DNA of 64,000 nt from Arenicellales bacterium. Lineage in GTDB: Bacteria; Pseudomonadota; Gammaproteobacteria; Arenicellales; JAHEKD01. A program made the position numbers and the translations under genes. The notes under the pieces were generated by a model. The model saw only the letters and a program-made list of their open reading frames with translations, was not told where the DNA came from and did no database searches. The first letter of the stretch is position 1; each line of letters begins with the position of its first letter. The DNA lies in NCBI GenBank assembly GCA_028284225.1, contig JANQSD010000019.1, positions 206,762 to 270,761 of the forward strand, given 5' to 3'. Positions 34,139-42,475 of this stretch are shown one piece after another.

Positions 34139-36736
34139 ATGTCACAAGACCAATCACAGACAGAAAACACCAAGATGTCCGATTCTGAATTGGATGATCT
34201 GGTTGCTTCAACTGACACCGGGGGGAGGAATCCCAGCGGGATTACTAAACAAATTTTATTAGGTGTGGCCTTAACCTGGTCACTATTTCAACTTTGGATT
34301 GCCTCGCCAATTCCATTTATCGTTGGTTTCGGAGTATTCAATGATACCGAGGCACGTTCAATTCACTTGGCGTTTGCCGTTTTTCTAGCGTTTCTAGCTT
34401 ATCCGGCATTTAAAAAATCGCCACGGGACTATGTGCCAATTGTCGATTGGGTCTTTGCCATCGTTGGTGCATTTTGTGCTGCATATCTGTTTTTGTTTTA
34501 CGAATCGTTATCTGATCGACCTGGTGCGCCGATTCAACAAGACGTTATTGTTGCCTGCATCGGCATGGTGTTATTGCTGATGGCAACCTTTAGAGCCTTG
34601 GGCCCCCCATTAACGGTTATTGCCACATTATTCCTGGTATATACCTTTGCAGGTCCCTACATGCCGGACTTAATCGCACATAAAGGTAATTCATTGAATG
34701 AAGTGGTTAACCACCAATGGATAACCACCGAGGGTGTATTTGGTATCGCCGTAGGCGTATCGACAGGATTCGTATTCTTGTTTGTATTATTCGGAGCTTT
34801 GTTAGATAAAGCAGGGGCCGGTAACTATTTTATCAAAGTCGCATTTTCATTGATGGGTCACTTTAGCGGTGGTCCAGCAAAAGCTGCGGTGGTTTCATCC
34901 GGTCTGACAGGTTTGATATCCGGTTCGTCGATTGCCAACGTGGTCACTACAGGTACCTTTACCATCCCCATGATGAAACGGGTCGGGTTTCCTGCAGAAA
35001 AAGCGGGTGCCGTTGAGGTGGCTTCATCAGTAAACGGTCAGATCATGCCACCGGTAATGGGCGCAGCCGCGTTCTTGATGGTTGAGTACGTAGGTATTTC
35101 TTATTTTCAGGTTATTACTCATGCCTTCTTACCTGCTGTAATTTCCTATATTGCGCTGGTTTATATTGTTCACCTGGAAGCGCAAAAAGCCAATATGGCC
35201 GGTCTGCCACGTGCGGTCGAACCTGGGCCCTGGCAGAAACGTCTGATGGGATTCTTGTTCGGTTTTATCATGATGTGTGTAATCGGCTTTGGAACCTATT
35301 ATTTGTTAGGTTGGATGAAACCCGTTTTAGGGGGAGTCGCGGCCTGGGTTATTGCTGCTGGATTAGCCGTTATTTACTTTTTCTTGGCCAAAATTGGCTC
35401 TGGTTACCCGGATCTTGAGATAGACGATCCTAATGCGCCTGTTGTCGCCTTACCCGAGCCACGCCCGACCATTCGCTCAGGTCTGCACTTCATCCTGCCG
35501 GTGATTGTTCTGGTTTGGTGTTTAATGGTTGAGCGCTTGTCGCCAAAATTATCAGCCTTCTGGGCCACTGCTTTGATGATTTTTATTCTTTTAACCCAAC
35601 GTCCGTTGTTTGCGATGTTTCGCGGTGAGAGTGATTTAAGCGTGCGCTGGAAGCAGGGTTTTAATGACTTAATCGAAGGCTTAATTGATGGTGCCAGGAA
35701 TATGATTGGTATAGGTCTGGCTACCGCGACTGCGGGTATTATTGTTGGTGTAGTCTCGCAGACCGGTGTTGGCGCAGCGCTTGCTGATGTAGTTGAAGTT
35801 CTATCAGGCGGTAGAATTATGCTAATTCTTATTCTCACCGGCGTGCTCAGCCTGATTCTTGGTATGGGTCTTCCGACCACAGCCAACTATATTGTTGTGT
35901 CATCGTTGTTGGCGCCTGTTATCGTTGAATTGGGTCAGCAAAATGGTTTGATTGTGCCGCTAATCGCTGTGCATTTGTTCGTGTTTTACTTCGGGATTAT
36001 GGCTGATGTTACGCCGCCAGTGGGTCTAGCTTCGTTTGCAGCAGCGGCCGTATCGGGTGGTGACCCGATAAAAACCGGATTTGTTGCTTTCTTTTATAGT
36101 CTGCGAACTGCAGCATTACCCTTCCTGTTTATCTTTAATACTGATTTGTTATTAATTGATGTGGGTTGGGGTAAAGGCATATTCACCTTTATTGTGGCGA
36201 CTGTTGCGATGTTAGTGTTTGCAGCGGCAACCCAAGGTTATTTCTTTGCCAGAAGTAAAATCTGGGAATCAGCATTACTATTACTGGTTGCTTTTACACT
36301 ATTCCGTCCCGGTTTTTGGATGGACAAAATATTTCCCCCGTTTGCTGAAACAGATCCGATGCAAATTATGGATGTGGTCGGCGAAATGGAACCTGGCCAG
36401 GAATTACGTTTACAGGTGCTGGGCGAAGATGATATTGGTGACCCGAGGTCATTTGTCGCTTTATTACCTGTTGGTGAAGGTTCGACTGCAGAAGAAAAAC
36501 TGGAATCAGCCGGTCTTACTTTGCTGGAAGACGGTGGCAAAATGATTGTTGACAATGCTGGATTTGACTCTGCTGCGGAGAAGGCAGGATTTGAGTTTGA
36601 TCAAGTGATTCAAACTGTCATGGCGCCTCAGAGCCAGCCGTCTAAGTATTTCTTATTTATCCCGGCTTTGGCACTGCTTGCATTAATAGTTATGATGCAA
36701 AAAGGCCGCAAAAAGAGGGAAGTTGCGACAGCTTAA
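34139..36736 (+). CDS. TRAP transporter fused 4TM/12TM permease with C-terminal DUF3394
   Basis: An 865-residue membrane protein joining the small DctQ-like and large DctM-like TRAP subunits, as is usual for TAXI systems. It has an N-terminal cytoplasmic tail, then 4TM and 12TM sections with VVSSGLTGLISGSSIANVVTTGTFT and LGMGLPTTANYIVVSSLLAP as DctM signatures. After residue ~735 comes a DUF3394-type extension that contains a PDZ-like stretch (DNAGFDSAAEKAGFEFDQ) between two helices. ATG 34139 has GAGGA six bases upstream and is preferred over ATG 34133. Uptake would be driven by an ion gradient. Confidence 0.93.
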   Translation: MSQDQSQTENTKMSDSELDDLVASTDTGGRNPSGITKQILLGVALTWSLFQLWIASPIPFIVGFGVFNDTEARSIHLAFAVFLAFLAYPAFKKSPRDYVPIVDWVFAIVGAFCAAYLFLFYESLSDRPGAPIQQDVIVACIGMVLLLMATFRALGPPLTVIATLFLVYTFAGPYMPDLIAHKGNSLNEVVNHQWITTEGVFGIAVGVSTGFVFLFVLFGALLDKAGAGNYFIKVAFSLMGHFSGGPAKAAVVSSGLTGLISGSSIANVVTTGTFTIPMMKRVGFPAEKAGAVEVASSVNGQIMPPVMGAAAFLMVEYVGISYFQVITHAFLPAVISYIALVYIVHLEAQKANMAGLPRAVEPGPWQKRLMGFLFGFIMMCVIGFGTYYLLGWMKPVLGGVAAWVIAAGLAVIYFFLAKIGSGYPDLEIDDPNAPVVALPEPRPTIRSGLHFILPVIVLVWCLMVERLSPKLSAFWATALMIFILLTQRPLFAMFRGESDLSVRWKQGFNDLIEGLIDGARNMIGIGLATATAGIIVGVVSQTGVGAALADVVEVLSGGRIMLILILTGVLSLILGMGLPTTANYIVVSSLLAPVIVELGQQNGLIVPLIAVHLFVFYFGIMADVTPPVGLASFAAAAVSGGDPIKTGFVAFFYSLRTAALPFLFIFNTDLLLIDVGWGKGIFTFIVATVAMLVFAAATQGYFFARSKIWESALLLLVAFTLFRPGFWMDKIFPPFAETDPMQIMDVVGEMEPGQELRLQVLGEDDIGDPRSFVALLPVGEGSTAEEKLESAGLTLLEDGGKMIVDNAGFDSAAEKAGFEFDQVIQTVMAPQSQPSKYFLFIPALALLALIVMMQKGRKKREVATA

Positions 36737-36760
36737 TTTCCAGTAAGCAAATTAACTTAA

Positions 36761-36793
36761 ACAGGCCGGTTTTTACACCGGCCTGTTTTTTTA
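36761..36793 (+). terminator. Intrinsic terminator after TRAP permease
   Basis: ACAGGCCGGT (36761-36770) pairs perfectly with ACCGGCCTGT (36777-36786) around a 6-base loop and is followed by TTTTTTT. This is a textbook rho-independent terminator for the TAXI-TRAP transcript. Confidence 0.92.
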
Positions 36794-36831
36794 TAGGGCA
36801 TGTGATGTTAGCTATAAACTTGCACTAACGT

Positions 36832-36837
36832 TATAAT
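36832..36837 (+). promoter_or_regulatory. Candidate -10 element upstream of lipoprotein/oxygenase/sulfotransferase genes
   Basis: TATAAT 25 bases before the ATG at 36862, just after the TRAP terminator. A plausible but poor -35 (TTAGCT at 36808) lies 18 bases upstream. The location fits the start of a new transcript. Confidence 0.35.
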
Positions 36838-36861
36838 TCTCTAGCAGCCTCTAATCTAAAT

Positions 36862-37350
36862 ATGTTAAGTAAAAGTTTAAATATTTTTGTTGTTTGTATC
36901 CTGCTGGTTTCTTGTGTGAGCCTTGATTCTGGCACACCGGAGCGTTCGCAGTTTGTGCTACTGGAAAATTTATTTATTCAATCAGATAGTTCCAAGATTT
37001 TTTTTCAAGACAATGGTCCGATTCGCCCATTTGATGTGAATGAATATGAACCCTATTGCAGCCTCGATACTGAATTAAGTTCAACAAGCCGAAATCCTAT
37101 CGAAGTACAGGCGGATACATTCACTATCACTAAAATCGAAAATAATTCAACTGTAGGAAAATCTTATACAGTCAGTGGTGGGCAAAAAGCAGGTGTAAAC
37201 TATACAACAAAATTCTTGTTGGCGTCTGAAAAGCAGTCGTTTGTACATAGTTTGGTTTGCCGACGTTGGGTAGTGGGCAGTCTAAAGCGTTATCTAAGCA
37301 TCGCTGATATCGAACAAATTATTGGAAATAAGGGTAAGTTTATAAAGTGA
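36862..37350 (+). CDS. Putative lipoprotein of unknown function
   Basis: A 162-residue protein with a lipoprotein signal peptide (LNIFVVCILLVSC, lipobox LVSC near residue 17). The mature domain contains paired cysteines (YCSLD and LVCRRW) that may form a disulfide and a central beta-rich stretch. I do not recognise the family. Its stop overlaps the start of the 2OG oxygenase gene by four bases (GTGA), so the two are translationally coupled and probably part of one pathway with the TPR-sulfotransferase. Confidence 0.7.
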   Translation: MLSKSLNIFVVCILLVSCVSLDSGTPERSQFVLLENLFIQSDSSKIFFQDNGPIRPFDVNEYEPYCSLDTELSSTSRNPIEVQADTFTITKIENNSTVGKSYTVSGGQKAGVNYTTKFLLASEKQSFVHSLVCRRWVVGSLKRYLSIADIEQIIGNKGKFIK

Positions 37351-38036
37351 GTCTAGAGCATCCAGATAATCCAAATGTGAGTCTGCATTGGCCGGTACCT
37401 TTATTAGTTAAGCGTTTTGAGCAGGCCGCTAGTGTTAATCCTGAATTGATAAAACTATTTAATCAGCATCGTGAAAAGCACGGTAAGCCTGGAAATAAAA
37501 GCTACGCCAGCGCTGATGATCTGCATAAGGTTTATGAGAGTCACCAGCCCTTTATGCAGCTGGCCCAATTTATAATGGGGTCTGTATTCGAGATCGCTAG
37601 CGTTGTTAACGGTAAGTATTGGCAGCAGCTGAAAGTACGGGACATTAAAATAAATCTGTCAGGGATCTGGTTTCAAATTACTAATGAGTATAATTTTCAT
37701 GAAGTTCATGTTCACGGTAATTGTTCCTGGTCCGGTGTTTACTATGTGCAGTCAGGCAATGCGGGAAGCAAGGACCCAGGTTTCCCCAATGGAATTACTC
37801 GATTTTATGGACCACATCTGGATATTCAAGGTGGTGGACACCTGGATTTGGGCAGTTTTTACCTGCAGGACGCCAGCCACGATGTTGTGCCTGAAGATGG
37901 TAAGTTAGTAGTATTCCCATCCCATCTGAAGCATATGCCATATCCTTACGTGGGTGATCAGGATCGAATCATCGTCTCGTTTCATGCTCAGGTTGATGGT
38001 AATAAACCATTGAAATTAGGTTATAAATTTAATTAG
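37347..38036 (+). CDS. Putative 2OG-Fe(II) oxygenase (TIGR02466/PF13759 type)
   Basis: A 229-residue double-stranded beta-helix oxygenase. The core sequence VHVHGNCSWSGVYYVQSG contains the likely iron-binding His and the family SGVYYV strand. The distal His and 2-oxoglutarate-binding Arg are in FPSHLKHMPYPY...DQDRIIVSFHA. Members are found beside TPR-containing proteins and sulfotransferases in marine Proteobacteria but their substrates are unknown to me. The GTG start at 37347 overlaps the lipoprotein stop. The TPR-sulfotransferase gene follows 15 bases later. Confidence 0.88.
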   Translation: MSLEHPDNPNVSLHWPVPLLVKRFEQAASVNPELIKLFNQHREKHGKPGNKSYASADDLHKVYESHQPFMQLAQFIMGSVFEIASVVNGKYWQQLKVRDIKINLSGIWFQITNEYNFHEVHVHGNCSWSGVYYVQSGNAGSKDPGFPNGITRFYGPHLDIQGGGHLDLGSFYLQDASHDVVPEDGKLVVFPSHLKHMPYPYVGDQDRIIVSFHAQVDGNKPLKLGYKFN

Positions 38037-38051
38037 GGTTTGGAGATTTAG

Positions 38052-40175
38052 TTGGAAAAGAGTTTTAGTTTTCAGGCTCAGGCGCCTAAAAAGACAAATA
38101 CTAAGCTAAGTACGCAAAAAATTAAATCTATGCTTCAAGAAGGAGGCAATCTACTAAAATCCGGTCACTATGCAAAAGCAGTCAAGACTTTTTCCCTCAT
38201 ACTTGCAGCACAACCCAAAAACCCGACTGCTAATTATTATTTGGGCTTTGCTTACCATGCTTTGGGTGATGCACCGCAGGCCTCTAAATATTATTCAAGT
38301 GCGGTTAAAGAAAAGCCGGCATTAGTGCAGGGCTGGTTGAATCTTGGTAATAGTTATATGTTGCAGGATAAACTTGATGCTGCTGAGACCGCGTTTAGAA
38401 AAGCACTGAGTTTAAATGTAAATTCCCCGCAGTCACTATCTGGTCTGGGCATGGCTTTAGGCGCCCAAGATAAAGATCAGGAGGCTGCAGGGTATTTTCT
38501 CAAAGCCTATAAACTTGAACCTGACTCGATTGATATTCGAAATAATCTATTTACAGCACTGGTTAAGTCGGAAAGCTACACTCAGGTTCTTGAACTATTA
38601 GAAAAGATACCTGGTTTTAAAAAGGTGCCGGAATTGTTGCGGCACTATGGCGTTGCGCTGGTTGGAATAGGTAACTTGGAACAAGCTGAAACTGCATTAC
38701 ACGACTACCTTGAAATAGAGCCTGAAAATCAGGAAGTGATTTACAATCTTGCCCGGCTTTATCAGGATCAGACTCAATATGAAAAGTCACTTGAGTATTT
38801 CAATCGCCTGGATGATAAAGAAACAGATATCAAAACCCTTTCCCATCTGGGTGCAGTACTGGATTCGTTAGGGCGTTTTGAAGAAGCAGAAGAAGTTCTA
38901 CAAAAGGCGTTAAAGCTCAATGAGCAGGATGTCACCGTATTAAATCACTTGGGTAATGCGCTGACCGGTGGTAACAAGACTGAAGATGCAGAAGCTATGT
39001 ATCGTAAGGCTATAGCGCTTAATAATGATTCAGCCATGTCACACAATAATCTTGGTTTTGCATTAGCCGCCAGAGGGCGGGTTGATGAAGCGGTAGAGGA
39101 GTATTCCAATGCTATCAATATCAAACCGGATTATGGCGAGTCTTACCGTAATTTAGTGACGGTTAAAAAAATAAAAGATAAAAACGATCCTATCATCCAG
39201 CAAATGATCACACAAATTGAATCTGAATCCATTGCTGAGCGTGATCAAGTGCAATTTGGCTTTGCACTAGGAAAAGCGTTAGATGATTGTGGTGAGTATG
39301 ATCTGGCTTTTAAATATTACAAGCTTGCCAATGATTTAATTGCTAAAAGCAGGCCGTTCAATGTCGGTAGCTTTGAGCAGCACGTTGATAATATTATTGA
39401 AGTCTATAACGATGAATTTTTTGCCAGGCATAAAAGTCAGTTTGGTATAAATTCTGATATGCCCATTTTTGTGGTAGGCATGTCACGCTCAGGTACAACA
39501 TTGGCAGAAAAGATAATTGCCTCTCATCCACTGGTTCACGGTGCCGGTGAGCTGGGTAAGCTATTTGAAGTCATAAAGAACTATGAGAAAAAGGCTGACC
39601 TTGAATATCCACATGCAATCAAGCAGCCCGATTCGGAGTTATTAGCGATAGCCGGGAACGATTATATTGAATATATCAGCAACTATATTCAATCTGATCA
39701 GATTCGGCATGTGGTGGATAAAATGCCTTATAACTTTGCTCATCTTGGTTTTATTGCCTTGGCCTTGCCGAATGCAAAGATTGTGCACTGTAAACGTGAT
39801 CCAATAGATACGTGTTTGTCCAATTATTTTCAGTATTTCCCGCGCGGGATCAGTGCCTTATATGATCTGGAGCAATTAAAACGATATTATCAACAATATC
39901 AACGGTTAATGGCACATTGGCAGAAAGTGTTGCCGATACATTTTTATGATTTGCAGTATGAAGAGCTCATTTCTGATCAAGAAATGATAACCAGGCAGGT
40001 TATTGAGTTTCTTGGTCTTGATTGGGATGATGCCTGTCTACAGTCCCATAAATCCAGATCTTCGGTACGAACAGCCAGTATCTGGCAGGTGCGTCAGCCT
40101 ATTTACAAAAAGTCGGTACAACGATGGCGTAATTATGAGAAGCATATCAGCATTTTGATTGATGCCTTTGCTTAA
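38052..40175 (+). CDS. TPR-repeat sulfotransferase
   Basis: A 707-residue soluble protein. Residues ~25-360 are about nine tetratricopeptide repeats (for example ANYYLGFAYHALGDAPQASKY). Residues ~455-700 form a sulfotransferase domain with the PAPS 5'-phosphosulfate loop VVGMSRSGTTLAEKII and the 3'-phosphate site HCKRDPIDTCLSNYFQ. It would transfer sulfate from PAPS to a protein, glycan or lipid held by the repeats. Start TTG 38052 is supported by GGAG seven bases upstream. It is coupled with a 2OG-Fe(II) oxygenase; a hydroxylate-then-sulfate sequence is an attractive inference. Confidence 0.92.
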   Translation: MEKSFSFQAQAPKKTNTKLSTQKIKSMLQEGGNLLKSGHYAKAVKTFSLILAAQPKNPTANYYLGFAYHALGDAPQASKYYSSAVKEKPALVQGWLNLGNSYMLQDKLDAAETAFRKALSLNVNSPQSLSGLGMALGAQDKDQEAAGYFLKAYKLEPDSIDIRNNLFTALVKSESYTQVLELLEKIPGFKKVPELLRHYGVALVGIGNLEQAETALHDYLEIEPENQEVIYNLARLYQDQTQYEKSLEYFNRLDDKETDIKTLSHLGAVLDSLGRFEEAEEVLQKALKLNEQDVTVLNHLGNALTGGNKTEDAEAMYRKAIALNNDSAMSHNNLGFALAARGRVDEAVEEYSNAINIKPDYGESYRNLVTVKKIKDKNDPIIQQMITQIESESIAERDQVQFGFALGKALDDCGEYDLAFKYYKLANDLIAKSRPFNVGSFEQHVDNIIEVYNDEFFARHKSQFGINSDMPIFVVGMSRSGTTLAEKIIASHPLVHGAGELGKLFEVIKNYEKKADLEYPHAIKQPDSELLAIAGNDYIEYISNYIQSDQIRHVVDKMPYNFAHLGFIALALPNAKIVHCKRDPIDTCLSNYFQYFPRGISALYDLEQLKRYYQQYQRLMAHWQKVLPIHFYDLQYEELISDQEMITRQVIEFLGLDWDDACLQSHKSRSSVRTASIWQVRQPIYKKSVQRWRNYEKHISILIDAFA

Positions 40176-40200
40176 TTGTTTGTGCTGATTCCACAATAAA

Positions 40201-40226
40201 AAAGGCGCCTTGAGGCGCCTTTTTCA
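40201..40226. terminator. Bidirectional terminator between sulfotransferase and porin
   Basis: AAAGGCGCCT (40201-40210) and AGGCGCCTTT (40213-40222) form a near-continuous palindrome with T-rich ends on both strands (TTTTT and, on the minus strand, TTTTTTATT). It lies between convergent genes. Confidence 0.9.
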
Positions 40227-40244
40227 TACTTAAAAGCGTTTAAC

Positions 40245-41279
40245 TTAGAAGTCGTGGCGAATACCGAACAGATAGACGTCTCTATCAGCTTCGTTAATTT
40301 CACCTGTATGGCCTTCAAAGTAAAGTCTAGTACGGCTGCTCAATGAATGGTAAACACCCAGTAATACACCATCACCTTCAGAATTATCATCACCGTCACC
40401 TTCTCCATTCCAATAGCCTAATAGGATTCGGTTATTATCACTGGCATTAAAACCGGCGTTGACATGATAGGTGGTACGATCTAGTGCGCCTGTATCATCT
40501 TCAGCCTGTTGAACACCAGCGTTAATATTCCAGCCATCGCCGCTATAAGCGAAGATAAGCGTGTCAACAGAGATGTCATTGTCGCCTTCACCTTCAACTG
40601 TTGATACGTCGACAATATCAATACTACCATCTGGAAGTTCTACACCAGTGACTACGGCACCAACAGCTTCTGTTGTTTTACGTTCGTCATGTACATATGC
40701 AACAGTAACAGGGCCGTTATATTTGATACCAGCAACCCAACGATCAAGATTATCGTCTGCTGCATTGCTATCATCAACCTGAAGGTCAAGACCAACGCTG
40801 ACAGGACCGAAATTACCGGTATAGTTGACTACGCTTTCAATACGGTAATCGCCGCCACCATAAGAGCTATAACCAAAATAGCCTAGTGAATAGCTGGGAT
40901 CAAGGTGAGTACCAACAAAGTTGAAGTGGGTGCCCCAGATTGCACCAGCTTTAACTTCGCCAAAACCACCACTAAGGCCAACCCAACTCAAACGTTGAGT
41001 TGCACCGCCACCACCAGTTGAACCAAGGTTACCGCGGTCAGCATTAACACGGAATTCATATTGATAATTCGCAGCCAAGCCATTGCCAAGGTCTTCCGAG
41101 CCACGTATACCGAATCGTGAGACAACATCGCGTAAATCAGTAACCGTGTCATCGCCACTATCATTGACTTCTAGCGCTAGATTGATACGGCCATAGAGCT
41201 TAGGACCTGAATCATCCGCCATAGCCATTGGTGCAGCGATTGCACTGGATACTGCTAAAGCAATAAGTTTTTTGTTCAT
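40245..41279 (-). CDS. Gram-negative outer-membrane porin
   Basis: A 344-residue trimeric-porin-like beta barrel. Signal peptide MNKKLIALAVSSAIAAPMAMA, then the porin N-terminal strand PKLYGRINLALEVND, SRFGIRGSEDLGNGLAANYQYEF and a final strand ending in Phe (VYLFGIRHDF), the BAM recognition signal. Loops are Asp/Gly-rich (for example EGDGDDNSEGDGV), giving an acidic pore typical of marine bacteria. A strong GAGGAG precedes the ATG at 41279. The gap 41280-41474 should hold its promoter; I see no clear consensus. A decayed relative lies at 42199-42378. Confidence 0.93.
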   Translation of the reverse strand: MNKKLIALAVSSAIAAPMAMADDSGPKLYGRINLALEVNDSGDDTVTDLRDVVSRFGIRGSEDLGNGLAANYQYEFRVNADRGNLGSTGGGGATQRLSWVGLSGGFGEVKAGAIWGTHFNFVGTHLDPSYSLGYFGYSSYGGGDYRIESVVNYTGNFGPVSVGLDLQVDDSNAADDNLDRWVAGIKYNGPVTVAYVHDERKTTEAVGAVVTGVELPDGSIDIVDVSTVEGEGDNDISVDTLIFAYSGDGWNINAGVQQAEDDTGALDRTTYHVNAGFNASDNNRILLGYWNGEGDGDDNSEGDGVLLGVYHSLSSRTRLYFEGHTGEINEADRDVYLFGIRHDF

Positions 41280-41474
41280 GAGTAAATACTCCTCTTTAAA
41301 TATTTAAAAATGAGAACCTAAAATTATTTAGGTAAAGGCTATTTAAAAGGATTAGTTAACGTTTTGCAACAATTATTTTGTTTGAAAACAACAAAACCCT
41401 CGGTTTGTTGTATAAATGCTACATTTTTCCAGTTTTAGTCCTGGCTAGGTGATGATATTAATCTATTCAGGTAT

Positions 41475-42044
41475 CTAATCTTTTTCAAAGCACAGATTAA
41501 TAACAAAACGTCTTTCGGTTCTAACCGGCGTTGTTGCGCTGTGATATTGCCTTGAGTCCATGCGGACCATATGACCGGCCTTGGGTGTGACTAATGCCTC
41601 CAGGTCACCGTTTTCATCAAATAGCACAGTATCCCCGTCCGAATCGTTTACATAATAGACATAGACGTATCCGGGCTTGTCAAAATCCCGGTGAGGCACA
41701 GATATTTGAGGTTTTGGTGTTTGATGCACGCAGTTTGCTTGAGCGCGTAGCAGTTTGTGAGTTTCAAATTCCGGAATGACCCCCAGAGATTTAATAGCCT
41801 CAATTATTTGAGTATCTATATGTTTCTCACCTTTGTTAGGCCCCAATAAATTATGAAAATAGAGCCAGTTATCCTTGGGTTCATAAAGATGGATAAGTTC
41901 GTGGTGGTAAAAAATATCGGTGTCTGGAACCGTGTAAGGCCGATAAAACCATGGCATGGCTGATGATTTAATATGTGTTGAAATAAAATTTACCGCCGGC
42001 ACCTCAACGGGTGAGCCATCACGAATGATTCTATATTTTTCCAT
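41475..42044 (-). CDS. 2OG-Fe(II) oxygenase-like protein
   Basis: A 189-residue soluble protein. The iron triad is visible as HRD in SVPHRDFDKPG and His in SRQYHSATTPV, with a downstream Arg (ERRFVINL) for 2-oxoglutarate. HKLLRAQANCVHQTP precedes the first motif. Start ATG 42044 has AAGGA upstream; the open frame up to 42113 is rejected. It is different from the 37347 oxygenase and resembles Fe(II) oxygenases related to the prolyl-hydroxylase fold. It sits between an intact porin and a porin relic, so the context is a rearranged locus. Confidence 0.78.
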   Translation of the reverse strand: MEKYRIIRDGSPVEVPAVNFISTHIKSSAMPWFYRPYTVPDTDIFYHHELIHLYEPKDNWLYFHNLLGPNKGEKHIDTQIIEAIKSLGVIPEFETHKLLRAQANCVHQTPKPQISVPHRDFDKPGYVYVYYVNDSDGDTVLFDENGDLEALVTPKAGHMVRMDSRQYHSATTPVRTERRFVINLCFEKD

Positions 42045-42154
42045 TAGGTATTCCTTTATGAATAGATTCTTAATCTTAAGTAAGAGTATCAGCAGATGTA
42101 AGTTACGAGTCAAGCCGAGTTAAAAATTTCACCCATAACTTGAAAATATAAAAA

Positions 42155-42175
42155 AGCGCCTCAAGAAAAGGCGCT
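42155..42175 (-). terminator. Terminator of the porin relic
   Basis: AGCGCCT and AGGCGCT form a 7-bp stem around a 7-base loop, followed on the minus strand by TTTTTTA. It resembles the terminator after the intact porin (GGCGCC core) and lies 24 bases beyond the relic's stop codon, supporting common origin. Confidence 0.7.
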
Positions 42176-42198
42176 GAAGAAGAGTATCTATTTGAGAT

Positions 42199-42378
42199 TC
42201 AGAAATCGTGGCAAATACCTAAAAGATAAAGTTCATTATCAGAGTCACCAACCTCGCCATTTATGGCCCTCAAACCACAATTTAGTACGTTTGCTTAGCA
42301 AATGATAGGAACCAAGTGTGACGCCGTCACCATCAACATGTTACAGGAGTATGGCAATAGGACGATTGTTTCGAGTTT
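42199..42378 (-). pseudogene. 3' remnant of a second porin gene
   Basis: On the reverse strand the bases encode GDGVTLGSYHLLSKRTKLWFEGH and then, after a one-base frame change, NGEVGDSDNELYLLGICHDF followed by TGA. This aligns with the C terminus of the intact porin at 40245 (GDGVLLGVYHSLSSRTRLYFEGH, NEADRDVYLFGIRHDF). Upstream residues NNR and a stop codon show further decay. No start or N-terminal half is present. It accounts for most of the 431-base gap 42045-42475. Confidence 0.85.
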
Positions 42379-42439
42379 TTTCCTGCTAAAACACTAATCT
42401 GTATGTCGCACAAAGAATGGAGTCCGGTATGAATCGTTG

Positions 42440-42445
42440 TATACT
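42440..42445 (+). promoter_or_regulatory. Candidate -10 element of the formate dehydrogenase operon
   Basis: TATACT about 30 bases before the GTG at 42476, with no good -35. If real it excludes the upstream TTG (42437) as the start of the first gene. Confidence 0.3.
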
Positions 42446-42475
42446 CTGCATGTTATTTCAGTGGAGCAAAAACAA

